A stretch of DNA of 64,000 nt from Cavia porcellus (lineage: Eukaryota > Chordata > Mammalia > Rodentia > Caviidae), in assembly GCF_034190915.1 (NCBI RefSeq), contig NW_026947496.1, forward strand, positions 34,766,001-34,830,000. The letters are read 5' to 3'. The notes under the pieces were generated by a model. That model searched no databases. It was not told where the DNA came from and saw nothing but the letters and a program-made list of their open reading frames with translations. The first letter of the stretch is position 1. Each line of letters opens with the position of its first letter. Both the position numbers and the translations under genes were made by a program. Positions 36,616 through 46,979 of this stretch are shown here, in pieces.

Positions 36616-37020
36616 CTTAGAATTACTTTTTAAATAGGCTATTTAAATTAACAAAAATTTGCACATTCTTTCCATAAAATAAAAGCTACAATGTATCAGG
36701 AACCTACTATATAGTAAATCTTGTTACTAGTTACCTCCACCATCCTGTATGGTAAGAACTATGATTCCTCATTTTAGATAACATCAACTTTCTTAGAAAG
36801 CTAAAGAAAACTGCACACAACTTGGTATGAAGAAGTTTCAATTATAGAAATCTGAAACAATCTTCATTCTACCAGTTTTTATTTAAAAAGCAACAGGCAT
36901 CTACCAGTATATACAGCTATCTGCCAGGAATGGTGGTACACACCTGTAACCCCAGCACTTGGGAAGCTGAGGCAGGACGACTGCTGTGAGTTCAAGGCCA
37001 CCCTGGGCTACAAAGTGAGT

Positions 37021-37467
37021 TCAAATGGTATGGGCAGCAATTTTGAAGATAACAAGATGCATTATGGTAGCCATTGCTAATTTCCTATTATCCTGTTTGG
37101 AAATAGGATAATATACCTAATGTACCACTTTCACTGTTTTGTTTGACTGGTTTTATTGTTTTACTTTGTTTGGTTTCATTTTCTTTAAAGTATCCTTTCA
37201 TTCTTTTCTCTCATTCTTTTGCTTTATTTTATTCTGCTTTGCTTTGTTTGCTTTTATTATGTCTGATGGTATAGACAGCTATTTTTTTTTGTCTTTTTCG
37301 TTTTTATCGGTACCAGGGATTAGACAGCTATTTTGAAGAAAATAAGAGACATGGTAGCCATTGTCGATTTCCTATTATCTTGTTTTGAAGTCCTATACAA
37401 GCTTTGTTCTGATTAGCTTTATTCTATTTTGTTTTATTCTCTTTAAAATTAGGGAAAAAAATTAAAA
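37021..37467 (+). mobile_element. 5'-truncated L1/HAL1 3' end inside a B1
   Basis: It holds two copies of the 3' unit (37024-37095 and 37265-37395) and ends CTCTTTAAAATTAGGG plus A tail. Flanked by GTGAGTTCAA and GCAAGTTCAA. Confidence 0.8.
37286..37320 (-). mobile_element. Severely 5'-truncated ID (tail only) with perfect target-site duplication
   Basis: A 35-nt insert contains only the ID 3' end (GTCTTTTTCGTTTTTATCGG then TACCAGGGAT) between identical TAGACAGCTATTTT repeats at 37272-37285 and 37321-37334. It sits within the L1/HAL1 piece. Confidence 0.92.
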
Positions 37468-37517
37468 AGCAAGTTCAAGCCCAGCTTTAACTGTGAAATG
37501 AAACGTTGTTTCAAAAA

Positions 37518-37518
37518 T

Positions 37519-37546
<28 letters not shown>
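37518..37546 (+). repeat. (CA)n microsatellite
   Basis: Fourteen CA units grown from the B1 tail. Confidence 0.97.
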
Positions 37547-37549
<3 letters not shown>

Positions 37550-37967
37550 TGTCATACTGACCATTTCAGAACCATGCCGCAGTGTAAAGTATCCTAGGTA
37601 TATTATTTCATCAGTATTTACACAACATTACAGACTAGCCATTATTAGCTCCACTATGCAAACACTGAAACATATTTTACTTCGTTTCAAAAATAAATAA
37701 CTCTACCCAAACTTTCCTAGCAAAGTAATGGATAGAGACAGGCTTGGCAACAAAATCTCTTTTTCCTAGCTATATGCTCTTAATCACTACACAACACTAT
37801 TTGCAGTAAATCCCCCACTTATGAACAATTCCTATTCCAAGAGAATGTTCATAAGTCAGATTTATTTCTAAGTCTGACAAAGTGAGCTTTGACACAAATA
37901 TACACTATAAAGCATTGAAAAACAAAAAAAAACCCACATCTAAACAATGTTAAAAAATATTTTTTAC

Positions 37968-38060
37968 GGGGCTGGAGATTTAGCTCAGCAGCATAAGTGC
38001 CTGCCTTGCAAGCAGGCAGTCGTGAGTTCGATCCCCGGTACTGGTAAAAAACGAAAAAGA

Positions 38061-38094
<34 letters not shown>
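37968..38094 (+). mobile_element. ID SINE, young subfamily, with 40-nt A tail
   Basis: GGGGCTGGAGATTTAGCTCA to GGTACTGGTAAAAAACG, and a very long A tail, a sign of recent insertion. Confidence 0.96.
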
Positions 38095-38097
<3 letters not shown>

Positions 38098-38102
<5 letters not shown>

Positions 38103-38172
38103 GCTCATTGACATAAGTGCCTGCCTGGCAAGTGCAAGGTTGTTAGTTTGATTTCCAGTACCAAAAAAAAAC
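38098..38172 (+). mobile_element. ID SINE, GGCAAGTG-type, 5' truncated
   Basis: TAGCTCATTGACATAAGTGC to GATTTCCAGTACC plus A tail, directly after the preceding ID. Confidence 0.85.
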
Positions 38173-38394
38173 CTTTTTTTTTTACTTGCACAATTTGTTC
38201 ACTTCTACGAATGCTCGTAATATAAGGTCCATTATATCTGTGAAAGTTTGAAACTTTGAATGTTTGTCAGTCAGGGCCTTAGTGTATTGGGCACTTTTTC
38301 ACTAAATAAAAAAATTTTACAAACATATGCAAATACAATTTTTACTATCAGTATGAAATAAACTTTTAATTTAAGTATCTTGAACTCAGAAGAG

Positions 38395-38575
38395 TTTTGG
38401 TTTTATTTTTGCTGTGCTGGAGATTAAACCTAGGGCCTTTACACTAAAGTATAACCCCTAATTCCTTTCTGTTGTTTTTTTAAAATAGTGTCTCGCTAAA
38501 TTATCTCAACGAGGCACAAACTTGTGATCCTCCTACCAGGTAGCTGGATTACAGGCTGGTGTTATCACATCAGCA
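38395..38575 (-). mobile_element. B1-dID dimeric SINE (old)
   Basis: Complement ID half (GCTGGAGATTAAACCTAGGG) then complement B1 (AATAGTGTCTCGCTAAATTA, GTAGCTGGATTACAGG). Confidence 0.7.
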
Positions 38576-38758
38576 CACTGCTGAATAATTTTAAAATGCC
38601 TATGACCTTTATAGGCAATTGCCACAATTCAAAACATCTGAAGTTAAGCATGTAGCACTCAACAGGCTATACCACAGATATTATTATTAACTGAAAACTC
38701 AAAGGTCTACTATCAGAGTCAAAAAGGTTTCTCAAGACTTCATATAAAACATATACAA

Positions 38759-38840
38759 CAGGCCAGCCTGGGCTACTCATAGTGAGTCAAAGCCAGACTG
38801 AACTACATAGAGAGATTCTGCCTCAAAAAAATAAAAAAAA
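38759..38840 (+). mobile_element. B1 SINE fragment
   Basis: CAGGCCAGCCTGGGCTACTC with a second internal unit, then CTCAAAAA. Confidence 0.75.
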
Positions 38841-39602
38841 AACCCACAAAAACCTATATATGAATTTTCATAGCAGCATTATGGGAATAACCAACATGTT
38901 CATCAAATAATAATATACTACATAATACAGTAAGTCTACAAAATAGAATATTACTCAACAATGAAAAGGATCAAAGTACTGTACTGATGCAGAGAACAAA
39001 TGGATAATCCCTGGAAACACTGAAAAGTCACAAGTCACACACAATAGGCAATGTATGTGATTCTGCTGACACAAAGTATTTAGAATGGGCAAATCCTTAG
39101 AGACAGACAAAAGACGGTTGCCAGTGGAGGAACAGAAGGAAAGGGAATGACTTGTTAATGGGTAAGGGTTTTCTTCAAGGATAAAAATATTCTGGAGTTA
39201 GGGTAGTGATGGATATACAGCCTCACAAAAATATTTTTAAAAAGTATGGAGATGAACTATTTAAAAGGCTAAATTCTATGGTGTGAATTGTATCTTTTTA
39301 AAATTCAAAAACAACTGAGAAGACTGCTCAGCTCAATATTTACTTCTCACTAATAAGAGAAGCTAAGAGAGTTGGAAAGGTTTTCTTAGTTGTACTCAGT
39401 TCCAAGAACTCAACTCTACAACTCACCACAAGATTTTAAGATAAGGGTAGTGATGTCTTAGGAGGCTTTTCATCTGTAAACAGAAGCAAGCAGAACATTT
39501 CTCACAGAATTGATCTGACAGCCTGGGACTGATCTGCCTAATTCTCTTCTTATTCCCCTAGAGTCTATTTACCACATAGCAGATGCTAACCTGTTTTGGG
39601 TT

Positions 39603-39672
39603 TTTTGGGTACCAAGAATAGAACTCTGGGCCTTGTGCTTGCCAGGCAGGCACTGTGCTGCTGAGCTACATT
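39603..39672 (-). mobile_element. ID-like SINE
   Basis: Complement: GGGTACCAAGAATAGAACTC to GCTGCTGAGCTACAT. Confidence 0.75.
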
Positions 39673-39677
39673 TGTTT

Positions 39678-39822
39678 TGAAAAGTGGTGATGGCACATGT
39701 TTGTAATCCCAGCACTTGGGAGGCCAAGGCAGGACTGCTGTGAGTTTGAGGCCAGTCTGGGTAACCCAGTGAATTTAAGGCCAGCCTAAACTACACAGGG
39801 GGGAACTATGTCTTGAAAACAA
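39678..39822 (+). mobile_element. B1 SINE with internal duplication
   Basis: GGTGATGGCACATGTTTGTA to CTTGAAAAC, with two tandem internal units. Confidence 0.85.
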
Positions 39823-39902
39823 CAAAGAAAAAAGAAAAGAAAAACAAAGAAAATGTGTGTCAGATCCATTCACTCCCTTGCTGAAGATTCTAAGATTTCC
39901 CA

Positions 39903-40395
39903 ACTGTATTAGTCCACTTCCTTTTACTACAATGAAATACCCCAGGGTGAGTAACAAAGAAAAGAGGTTTATTTAGCTTGCATGTGTTCAGTCTTTGGTG
40001 AGAGCCTAATGACAGATCATTATAGTGGCAAAAGTTCATGCAATAAGTAGAGAAGCAGGAAGAATCAGTCCTGCTTTTTTTTTTTTTTTTAAACAATCCT
40101 CTACTGAGAACCCAGGTTCCTATCAAAACTACCTTAATACCTTCCAAGGACAATAACACAAATATCTTCCACTATGCTACTCCTTTTTTGGGGGGAGGGG
40201 GGCAATTCTGAGGATTGAATCCAGAACCTCAGGCATGTGCTCCAGCACTGAGTTATATCCCCAGTCCAGGCTCTTATCTCTTAAAGGACTCATCACCTGC
40301 TAACACCGCCACAATGAAGATCAAGCTTCTCACATGTAACTCCTTGGAGGACACATAGACCATATCCAGACCATACCACTAACACATTCAGATTT
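39903..40395 (-). mobile_element. MaLR (MST/THE1-type) LTR, solo
   Basis: Reads as the complement of a MaLR LTR: TGTATTAGTCCACTTCCTTT and AAGAAAAGAGGTTTATTTAG at one end, GTCCTCCAAGGAGTTACATG and GGTATGGTCTGGATATGGTC (minus strand) at the other. An ID-like SINE lies inside at 40180-40268. No internal sequence follows, so it is a solo LTR relic of an ancient retroelement. Confidence 0.75.
40180..40268 (-). mobile_element. ID-like SINE inside the MaLR LTR
   Basis: GAGGATTGAATCCAGAACCT to GAGTTATATCCCCAGTCC, complement of ID. Confidence 0.75.
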
Positions 40396-40900
40396 TATTC
40401 AAATTCTTACCATGGTCCACAAGGCCTTATGCCATAATGGGCCTTTGTAACTATCTCTAGCCTCATTTTCTACCGTACCATGCTCTAACAACCTTACTCC
40501 TGTTCCTTAAATAGCTCAAACTCAAACATGCCAAATACACTCACTTCAGGGTCGCTGCATTTGTTTCTTCTGCCTGAAATATTCATTTTTCCTCTAGGAA
40601 ACTGAATTACTCATTGTATCACTGGTTTTATATGGTACTTAAATGTCATCTGCTCAAGTAAGCCCTCCCGTACAAGTGAATTTAAAGTAACAACCTGTCT
40701 CAAACCTCTTATTCTGATTCTAGTTTCTCTTCAAAGCACTCATGACACTTCTTCATAGAAGAAAACTTCCATGAAAGTAAAAATTCATTTTGTTCACTGC
40801 TGCACTTCAATACCCAAGAACTATGTCTAGCACAAAGAAATTTCATAATCTGTTCAATAACTGAATTTACTGGCTGAATTGGCAAACACACATGCTTCAG
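40396..40900 (+). repeat. L2 LINE relic
   Basis: CCACAAGGCCTTATGCCATA, then GCATTTGTTTCTTCTGCCTG, then AAATGTCATCTGCTCAAGTA, then a LINE-2 type tail with AACTATGTCTAGCACAAAG: the usual L2 3' order. Confidence 0.65.
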
Positions 40901-40954
40901 TGAAGTATGTACCATGTACCATATTTTTTTTAATTACAATAAACAAGGAAAGTG

Positions 40955-41095
40955 GATCTATAATCTTAGCAGGAGGACTTCTATGAGTTCAAGGCAAGTT
41001 TGGGCTACATGGTGAGCTCAAAGCCAATCTGAGCTTGGACTACATAGTGAGTTCAAGACCAGTCTGAATTATATAGCAGACCCTGCATCAAACAG
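40955..41095 (+). mobile_element. B1 SINE with three copies of the internal unit
   Basis: Three successive units begin GAGTTCAAGGCAAGTTTGGG, GAGCTCAAAGCCAATCTGAG and GAGTTCAAGACCAGTCTGAA, where other copies have two. Confidence 0.8.
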
Positions 41096-41479
41096 AATCA
41101 AAGAAACAAATAAAGCAAGGTATCAGCAATTTGATCAACAAATAAGTCAGTGTTCTACAAAATTTACCTATTCATCAACAAACTGCAAATTAATAACAAA
41201 ATACACTTGTCATATTACAGGTCTTAAATCCCTTCTACTCTAATAGTTACATGTAAACTATGAGGTTAACATTCACGTGGGATTAGCCAAATATCCAACT
41301 TCATCCTGTTTTGTTAATCTTATATCTTAATAAGTATGTTCATATAAATCTGGATCTCCTACACATCCCCTTAAACACTTAAAATCCTGTTTATTTTTAC
41401 AAAAACAGTCCTCAAATAAAAATCTATCCAGTTCTCCAAGACAGAAGCCTCCATCTTCCTTCTCTCCGAAGGCATTTGG

Positions 41480-42310
41480 TAGACTATGACTTCCACTTCC
41501 TGAATACATCTCCCTCCCCCCCAACTTCCACCGCATTAATTCAGTCTTCTATTTCTCTCCTTACGTGGCAGCTCCGGACCTTTCATTCAGATCTTCCTTA
41601 TGATGTATTCACTATGATACTACCAAACTGTTCTCCCTACAATGCAAATCTACCATCTCTGCCCCTTCTTTTTTGGCTATGAACTGACAGTAATACTCTT
41701 GTCACAGCTTCCTGAGTCCTGGGATTATAAACATACACCACCACACCCGGCTCTGTCTGGCCTTTCTTAAATCCCTTCAGTGGCTCTATGTAGCTCTTAA
41801 AATTTTCAGGCTGGGAAGTACAAATCAGTAGTACAGTACCCAACTAGCATGTATAAGGCCCTGGGTTAGACCCATTAAACTACAAAGGAAAGAAACAGTA
41901 ATTTCAGCTTCTCCACTTCTCCCATTACTGCCTTCCCATTCCCAGCTCAAGCACATTATCTTCAGCCATCGCAAACTCAGTCTGCTTTGTTCTTTATTGT
42001 CCAATATGCTGGTCTTTGCCTATCTAAAACACATCTGTCCCTTTCTTTCCTAGCAGAAGCATTAACATTCAGGTATCAATACCAGAAAACTTTCTGTGGC
42101 TCTGATTTAGACATCCTCTTCAGTCTTTCCACAGCACTTCCCACAATACTATTACACTATATACAATATACTGTAGATTTTGCTTTTGTTTTTCTCTATC
42201 TTCTACTTAATTGCAAGCTCCCTGACAGCAAGTCAAAGAGTTTATTCATCTGCATTCCATACTACCTGATACATAGACGGGGCTGTTCAATGATTTATGA
42301 AAGAAAGATG
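41480..42310 (+). repeat. L2 LINE relic interrupted by SINEs
   Basis: AATCCCTTCAGTGGCTCTAT and a 3' end TTGCAAGCTCCCTGACAGCA to TACCTGATACATAGACGG are L2-like. A B1 fragment (about 41690-41760, minus) and an ID-like copy (about 41807-41880) lie inside. Confidence 0.55.
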
Positions 42311-42569
42311 AGACAGAATTAAGAGAGCAAAAGAAGGAAAAGAAAGAAGAGCTAAGTAAGAAAATAAAGAGGGAGACAATGTGTACACACACACACATAG
42401 GGCATGAAAAAGGGGACATCTATAATCAATCTATCAATCTATTATTTTCACGTAAGTTAAGCAAGAAATAATAATACATGAAAAAAATTACCAAAGTTCT
42501 TAAGTACTACCATTTAAATCACTCATCTCCAAACAATTCTAATCAGTCCATTTAGATAGGAAAAAAAAT

Positions 42570-42717
42570 TTTTTTGAGATAATTGTCTCACTACATAGTT
42601 CAGGCTGGCTTTCAATTCACTATTTAGCCATATTGGCCCCAAGCTCATAATGATCCTCCTGCCCCAGGCACCCAAATGTTGGGATTATAGGGGTGTACCA
42701 CCATACTTGGCTTCCAT
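42570..42717 (-). mobile_element. B1 SINE with internal duplication
   Basis: TGAGATAATTGTCTCACTAC to ACCACCATACTTGGCT. Confidence 0.85.
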
Positions 42718-43332
42718 TCAAAAAATTAACTGCAATGTGAATTTACTTCAATAAAGTTTTAGTTTAAAAAAGGTAGGAAATGAATCTGATGTAGTTACTG
42801 GAAATAATAATCTATCATTTCCTGAAAATATGCTATCATTGATGTGGAAAGCCTAGCTTAAGTATGAAAAATAAACCTAACAGAACACCAACATCATGGT
42901 TTTATATTAAGGCACACACTGCTTTTCAGTCACACATCACAGCTGTCAAAAACATATGCTCCAAAAATACAAGAAAAAGTACACTAATCCTATGAGGTTT
43001 TATTTATATAGATTTTTTAAAGACAGTGTTGCAGGGTAATTGCTGTTAAAACATGTCACATTGAAAATGGTATATAAATTTTTCTTTACTTGGAGACTAA
43101 GGAAAGAAGCAACAATTACAAAGTACTCTTTAAATTACCTCAATATACTGTCACTTAAAGTTTTTAAAGTCTTCTTGTCTCTAACAGGTCAATTCAAACT
43201 TCGAAGTTTGCTTCCAAGAAGGAATTTGTTAAGTTCCATTAAATGGCATAAAACCTTTTATAGTTCAATTATTGTACTACAGAAATAAAACACCTCCATG
43301 TCCCTCCCCCCCCACACACACACTTTAAACTC

Positions 43333-43482
43333 AAACCAGGCGTGGTGGTACACTCCTGTTAATCCCAGAATTTGGGAGGCCAAGGCAAGATTGCCCCACA
43401 CTGGAGGCCACCCTAGGCAATATACTAGGTTCCAGACCAAAATCAAGCAAGACCCTGTCTCAAAGAAAAGAAAAAAAAAAAA
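43333..43482 (+). mobile_element. B1 SINE
   Basis: ACCAGGCGTGGTGGTACACT to CTGTCTCAAAG plus A tail, with rearranged middle units. Confidence 0.85.
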
Positions 43483-43894
43483 AAAGAACAAAAAGTACAC
43501 TCAACAGAATCAATGCCAAATACATTTTAACTTGTAATTTTTGCTAAAGAAAAAAAAAGAGCTTACTTTTTACTATTAAAAAAAAAAAATCAAGCTATTT
43601 GTTTTTGCTGAAGACACCTTACACTTCTAATAAAGCTCTTTTACATACTTTTTCCTGTTAACATTACTAATTGCAAGTATCTGTCTTTTCAAAAAGCAGT
43701 AAGAATAGAAATGCTGAATGCTTAAAATTAGTAGCTCTAAAATGATACAAAAAATTTGCATTTGTCTAAAACCATGAAACTTTTTTAAGGCTGAAGTTTC
43801 CAATATACTTTCATTTTTCAAACAACGAATTTTCAAAAAGGAAATGAAGAAAATTTTATTATAAAACATGTTCCACTAACTACATCTGTTTTAG

Positions 43895-44105
43895 CCAAAT
43901 ATTTACAAGGCACCTAAGATGTAGCAAGCATTACAATATGAACTACGACAGACTACAACTTTTATTCCAAATGTTTATTCCATTTCTAAACTTGTTATGT
44001 ATTATTAACCTAACTTACTTAAATCTTATCCAACACCAAGATAGATAGTTTTCCTAATTAGCCACACTTACACAGCCTACAGGAGTTGCAGCTAGCATTT
44101 ATAAC
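43895..44105 (+). repeat. MIR SINE relic
   Basis: TTATTAACCTAACTTACTTA, then CACTTACACAGCCTACAGGA, in MIR order. Confidence 0.4.
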
Positions 44106-44706
44106 TATCAAAAGGGGTTCATTTCTGAAATATCACTAGTTATGTTTTCAAGCACATGAACAACAAAAAGGAACTCAGCAGATTAACTGTTCTAGAAATT
44201 CTACACTCAAAAGGAAGAAAAACATTTAAAACATAAGGTACTTAAATATTCAAGCAAACACTTTTATTTTCTTCTATAAACACAAGCATTACAAATTTTA
44301 ATCTAAAGTACTATAAAAGTAATCTTCATTCTGAAGCAAAATGTATTTTTGTTTAAAAAAAGTTCAAAGAAACTGTCAAAAGTATGTATTTGCATTCTAA
44401 CATACTATCTTTCCTGTTTCTATACTTATGAACACCCTTTCAAGCACTCAATTTATAATGAGTAAAGACTTGCTAGGATCTCAACCAGTTATATCTAGAT
44501 ATTATTAGTATCCAAGGTTTTTCACCCTAAACGCATATTTTTAAAGAATTTATGTACTCCCTAAAGTTAAAAACAATTCACCCTTTTATTACTATAATTT
44601 CTCTCACAAGTTAAGCAAATCACTTTTTAGATTCTATCCTCCATTTAGTTAACAGGTTTACTAAGAACATGGTATCCAAGGTTCCACACAATACAAAACC
44701 ACCTAG

Positions 44707-44862
44707 CAAGATGGACGTGGTGGCTCATGCCTCTGATCCCAGCAAGGAGGTAGCTGAGGCAGGAAGATCACTGCGAGCTGGAGGCCAGTCTGGATTACAA
44801 ATGAGTTCAAGGCCAGCCTGCACTGCATAGTAAAACCGACTTAAAATGACAAAAAAACACAC
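44707..44862 (+). mobile_element. B1 SINE with internal duplication
   Basis: AAGATGGACGTGGTGGCTCA to GTAAAACCGACTTAAAATG. The 3' part is atypical. Confidence 0.8.
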
Positions 44863-45464
44863 ACAAAAACTCGAGTAAAATGCAATTTGTGCATCAATAA
44901 AAGAAAAATCATATAACTCTAGATCCTAAAAATAAGAAATGCTATCTCTGAAGTGTGTAAAAAAATCAAAATCTTTTTAAAAAATGATTTAAGTAACATT
45001 ATTCTCTTTATTTAATAACATTTCTGTATCAAAAAGGCTTTCTGCTAAAAACTCGCAGAACTGTTCACAAAATAAAATGAGATTTTCTTTCATCAGTATA
45101 ACCCATAGAACCACCATACAGTTCAGTTTCTAGAATCAGGTTACTGGACCTGTTTGTTTGTTTTTTTAATATAAGGTCTAAAACACTTTAATTCCTTCAG
45201 TCATTCCTATAGTTCCTTGCAAAAAGAAGCAGTCTGTATAAGAGAATCACCTTCCATGGATTTCTTAAAACTAACCGCAACTCCACAGCAAAGCCCTGGA
45301 TATTCACATCAGCTGGCCCCCGTTTCCAGGGAAGGAATGGGCGCACCAAGCCGCACACACACACCTCCCTGTGCAAACTCGGAAGCCCCATAATCACGGC
45401 GGCCAAAGCCCCTACTTCCTGAATCCCATAACTCGGTAGGTTCCTTTTCTGCAGATAATCCTAC

Positions 45465-45470
45465 CTTCAT
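45465..45470 (-). CDS. ARID4B: ARID4B first two codons (Met-Lys) at the end of exon 2
   Basis: On the minus strand ATG AAG is followed at once by a consensus donor, GTAGGATTA (45456-45464). The start lies in a good context (ACC before ATG). The ARID4B protein begins Met-Lys, and an exon that codes only for these two residues agrees with the gene's known head-to-head arrangement with GGPS1. The call rests on synteny, the ATG AAG/GT junction and the matching upstream acceptor, not on protein similarity, because two codons carry none. The remaining coding sequence is not identified in the window. Confidence 0.6.
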
Positions 45471-45519
45471 GGTGATTCTGAGGCCAGGATTCCCTGGTAA
45501 ACACCGGATTCACCTGCAC
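45465..45519 (-). other. ARID4B: ARID4B exon 2 (5' UTR plus start codon)
   Basis: This is a 55-nt exon on the minus strand. It is bounded upstream by a pyrimidine-rich acceptor (TTTCCCCTCTAG, at 45520-45531) and downstream by a GTAGG donor. It contains 49 nt of 5' UTR and the Met-Lys codons. A 607-nt intron (45520-46126) separates it from the GC-rich exon 1. Confidence 0.6.
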
Positions 45520-46126
45520 CTAGAGGGGAAACAAAGACACACCGTGAGCACTACCTGCACTATCGGGGGCGGCGGTGGCACAGAAGAAAGCTTGGTACGG
45601 GGCGACAGTCGCCAGCAGCACGCTCAGGGCGCCTTGGCCCCGCCACAACCGCGCACCCTCCACCAACACGGCCGGCAACGTCCCGTCCCCATTGTCGCGA
45701 CTGGACAGAGTTTCCAGTCTCTGACGATGACGCCATTTCTGTCAGAACAAACTCACAACAAGCCGGGGTCCGGCGCAGGCCTGCACTACAAACGCCGCTG
45801 TCCGCCCCCACGAGCAGCACAGCGCTGAGTAGCTGGAGCCTTGCGGGGCCTCGGCAGCGGGACGGCCTCCAGCGCCTCTGCCCGAGTCCACCCCGAGCGG
45901 AGGCCGACAAGTGGGAGCTGGGCCGGAGAGGCGGTCGGCCCCCACCCACCCCGTTCCTCCGCGCCTAGTGCGCGACCGACTCGGGTTCCGCACCGAGAAG
46001 CGAGTTCTGGGAGGCCTCAGCCCCAGACCTAAGCGCTGGTCATAGCGCCGCGGCCATCTGCCCTGCTCCCCGGCCCGGCCTGGGGACGCCCCGAGGAGAC
46101 CGCGCCAGCCCCAGAAAATGTCCTAC

Positions 46127-46530
46127 CTTCCGCGGCGACGAGGTTCAAGCCTGGCCCGTCCAGAGTCTCCGCTCCTCCTCCCCCACTCACACCAGCAGGC
46201 CTAGGAGAGGGATGGGGGAGAAGGCTGGCGGGTCCAGCGGAGGCCGAGGTTGAGGCTCCGCGGCTCCTCCTCCTCCCGCGGCGGCGACTGGTACCTTTGT
46301 TTGGCGGCCGCTCGGGCTCCCTCGCTGGGGGGAGGGGGACGACGAAAAATCCCTCCCGGGCTGGGGGTCCGGGCCCCCGGTGGCGCTGCCCTCCAGAGGA
46401 CGGTAGCGACGACCCTCCGCGGTTGCCTGTGGGCCAAGGTCCAAGTGGTGCCCGTGGCGGCAACAAGCTGAGGCTCGAGAGTCTCCTCCGCTCCGGCACC
46501 CAAGCTCCTCAGTCCGGACTCGACTGACGG
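46127..46530 (-). other. ARID4B: ARID4B noncoding exon 1 (transcription start estimated)
   Basis: The minus-strand sequence is very GC-rich, lies inside the CpG island and ends in GCGGAAG followed by the donor GTAGGACAT at 46126. It has no start codon that opens into a recognisable protein. The 3' limit rests on the donor. The upstream limit is a guess, because CpG-island promoters have dispersed starts. Several long GC-rich reading frames cross it on both strands and are treated as composition effects. Confidence 0.5.
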
Positions 46531-46753
46531 GCAAACATCGCTTCCCCCCTCCCGGGTCCCCCCACCTTCCCTTCTCCCCTCCCCTAGCTTTTTCCCCTCC
46601 CCTACCTCGTTCCCGGATGGCCCCTTAGACGACCTCGGATTGGCTAGATTTTGCTAGAGCCAACCTATGCCCTGTTCCTATTGGCCCCTGGGATACAAAC
46701 AACGACGCCATTTTCCCACCCAGTTCTATGGAAACAGAAAGTTACTCCCCGAA

Positions 46754-46772
46754 GCTTTCTGGGAAATGTAGT
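46754..46772 (-). promoter_or_regulatory. ZNF143/THAP11 (SBS) type site
   Basis: The minus-strand reading is ACTACATTTCCCAGAAAGC. This is close to the known ACTACAATTCCCAGMATGC element bound by ZNF143 and THAP11 at housekeeping, often bidirectional, promoters. It lies midway between the predicted ARID4B and GGPS1 starts. The match is by eye. Confidence 0.65.
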
Positions 46773-46905
46773 ACAACTCCTAGAACCAATACGCAAACCC
46801 TGGCTTGGGAGAACTGCAAGAACACCAATGCTCCGCGCCTGCGTGAAAAGGGAGAGGAGCGAGGGCGGTGTCGGGAGCAAAAGCCAACGGGGAGGCGGCA
46901 ACGAC

Positions 46906-46917
46906 GCCTGCGCAGTG
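46906..46917 (+). promoter_or_regulatory. NRF1-like site
   Basis: GCCTGCGCAGTG resembles the NRF1 palindrome (GCGCATGCGC core) common in TATA-less CpG promoters. A related GCGCCTGCGTG lies about 75 nt upstream near 46833. No spacing or conservation test was possible. Confidence 0.4.
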
Positions 46918-46979
46918 TGACTGGGATGGCGCATTTTCTTGCATCGAGTAATGCGGCGTTGCTAGCTGCTGAGGGCGGA

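Larger units (their letters stand above)
36918..37516 (+). mobile_element. B1 SINE split by an L1/HAL1 insertion
   Basis: The left part (36918-37020, ending GTGAGTTCAA) and the right part (37468 onward, GCAAGTTCAAGCCCAGC to TTTCAAAAATAC) are one B1 with internal duplication. The tail has become a CA repeat. Confidence 0.8.
37805..38290 (+). mobile_element. DNA-transposon-like relic split by two IDs
   Basis: CCCCCACTTATGAACAATTC with AATGTTCATAAGTCAGATTT on the left, and TCACTTCTACGAATGCTCGT on the right, resemble old Tigger-type elements. Family uncertain. Confidence 0.4.
1..45464 (-). other. ARID4B: ARID4B intron (intron 2 and possibly beyond), minus strand
   Basis: Everything left of the exon 2 donor at 45464 is read as intron of the minus-strand gene. 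ARID4B encodes an ARID, Tudor and chromodomain subunit of the SIN3A-HDAC corepressor, and its first introns are long in other mammals. I looked on the minus strand for the next exon, which should begin just after codons Met-Lys and encode the start of the N-terminal domain, and did not find it by eye. It could lie left of the window or have been missed. The contents are repeats and retrocopies, listed separately. Confidence 0.6.

Noticed and set aside
45469..46534. Several long open frames on both strands in the GC-rich island (up to 156 codons)
   Set aside because: High GC content suppresses stop codons. The proline/arginine/glycine-rich translations have no domain, and the region is explained by ARID4B exons 1-2 and promoter.
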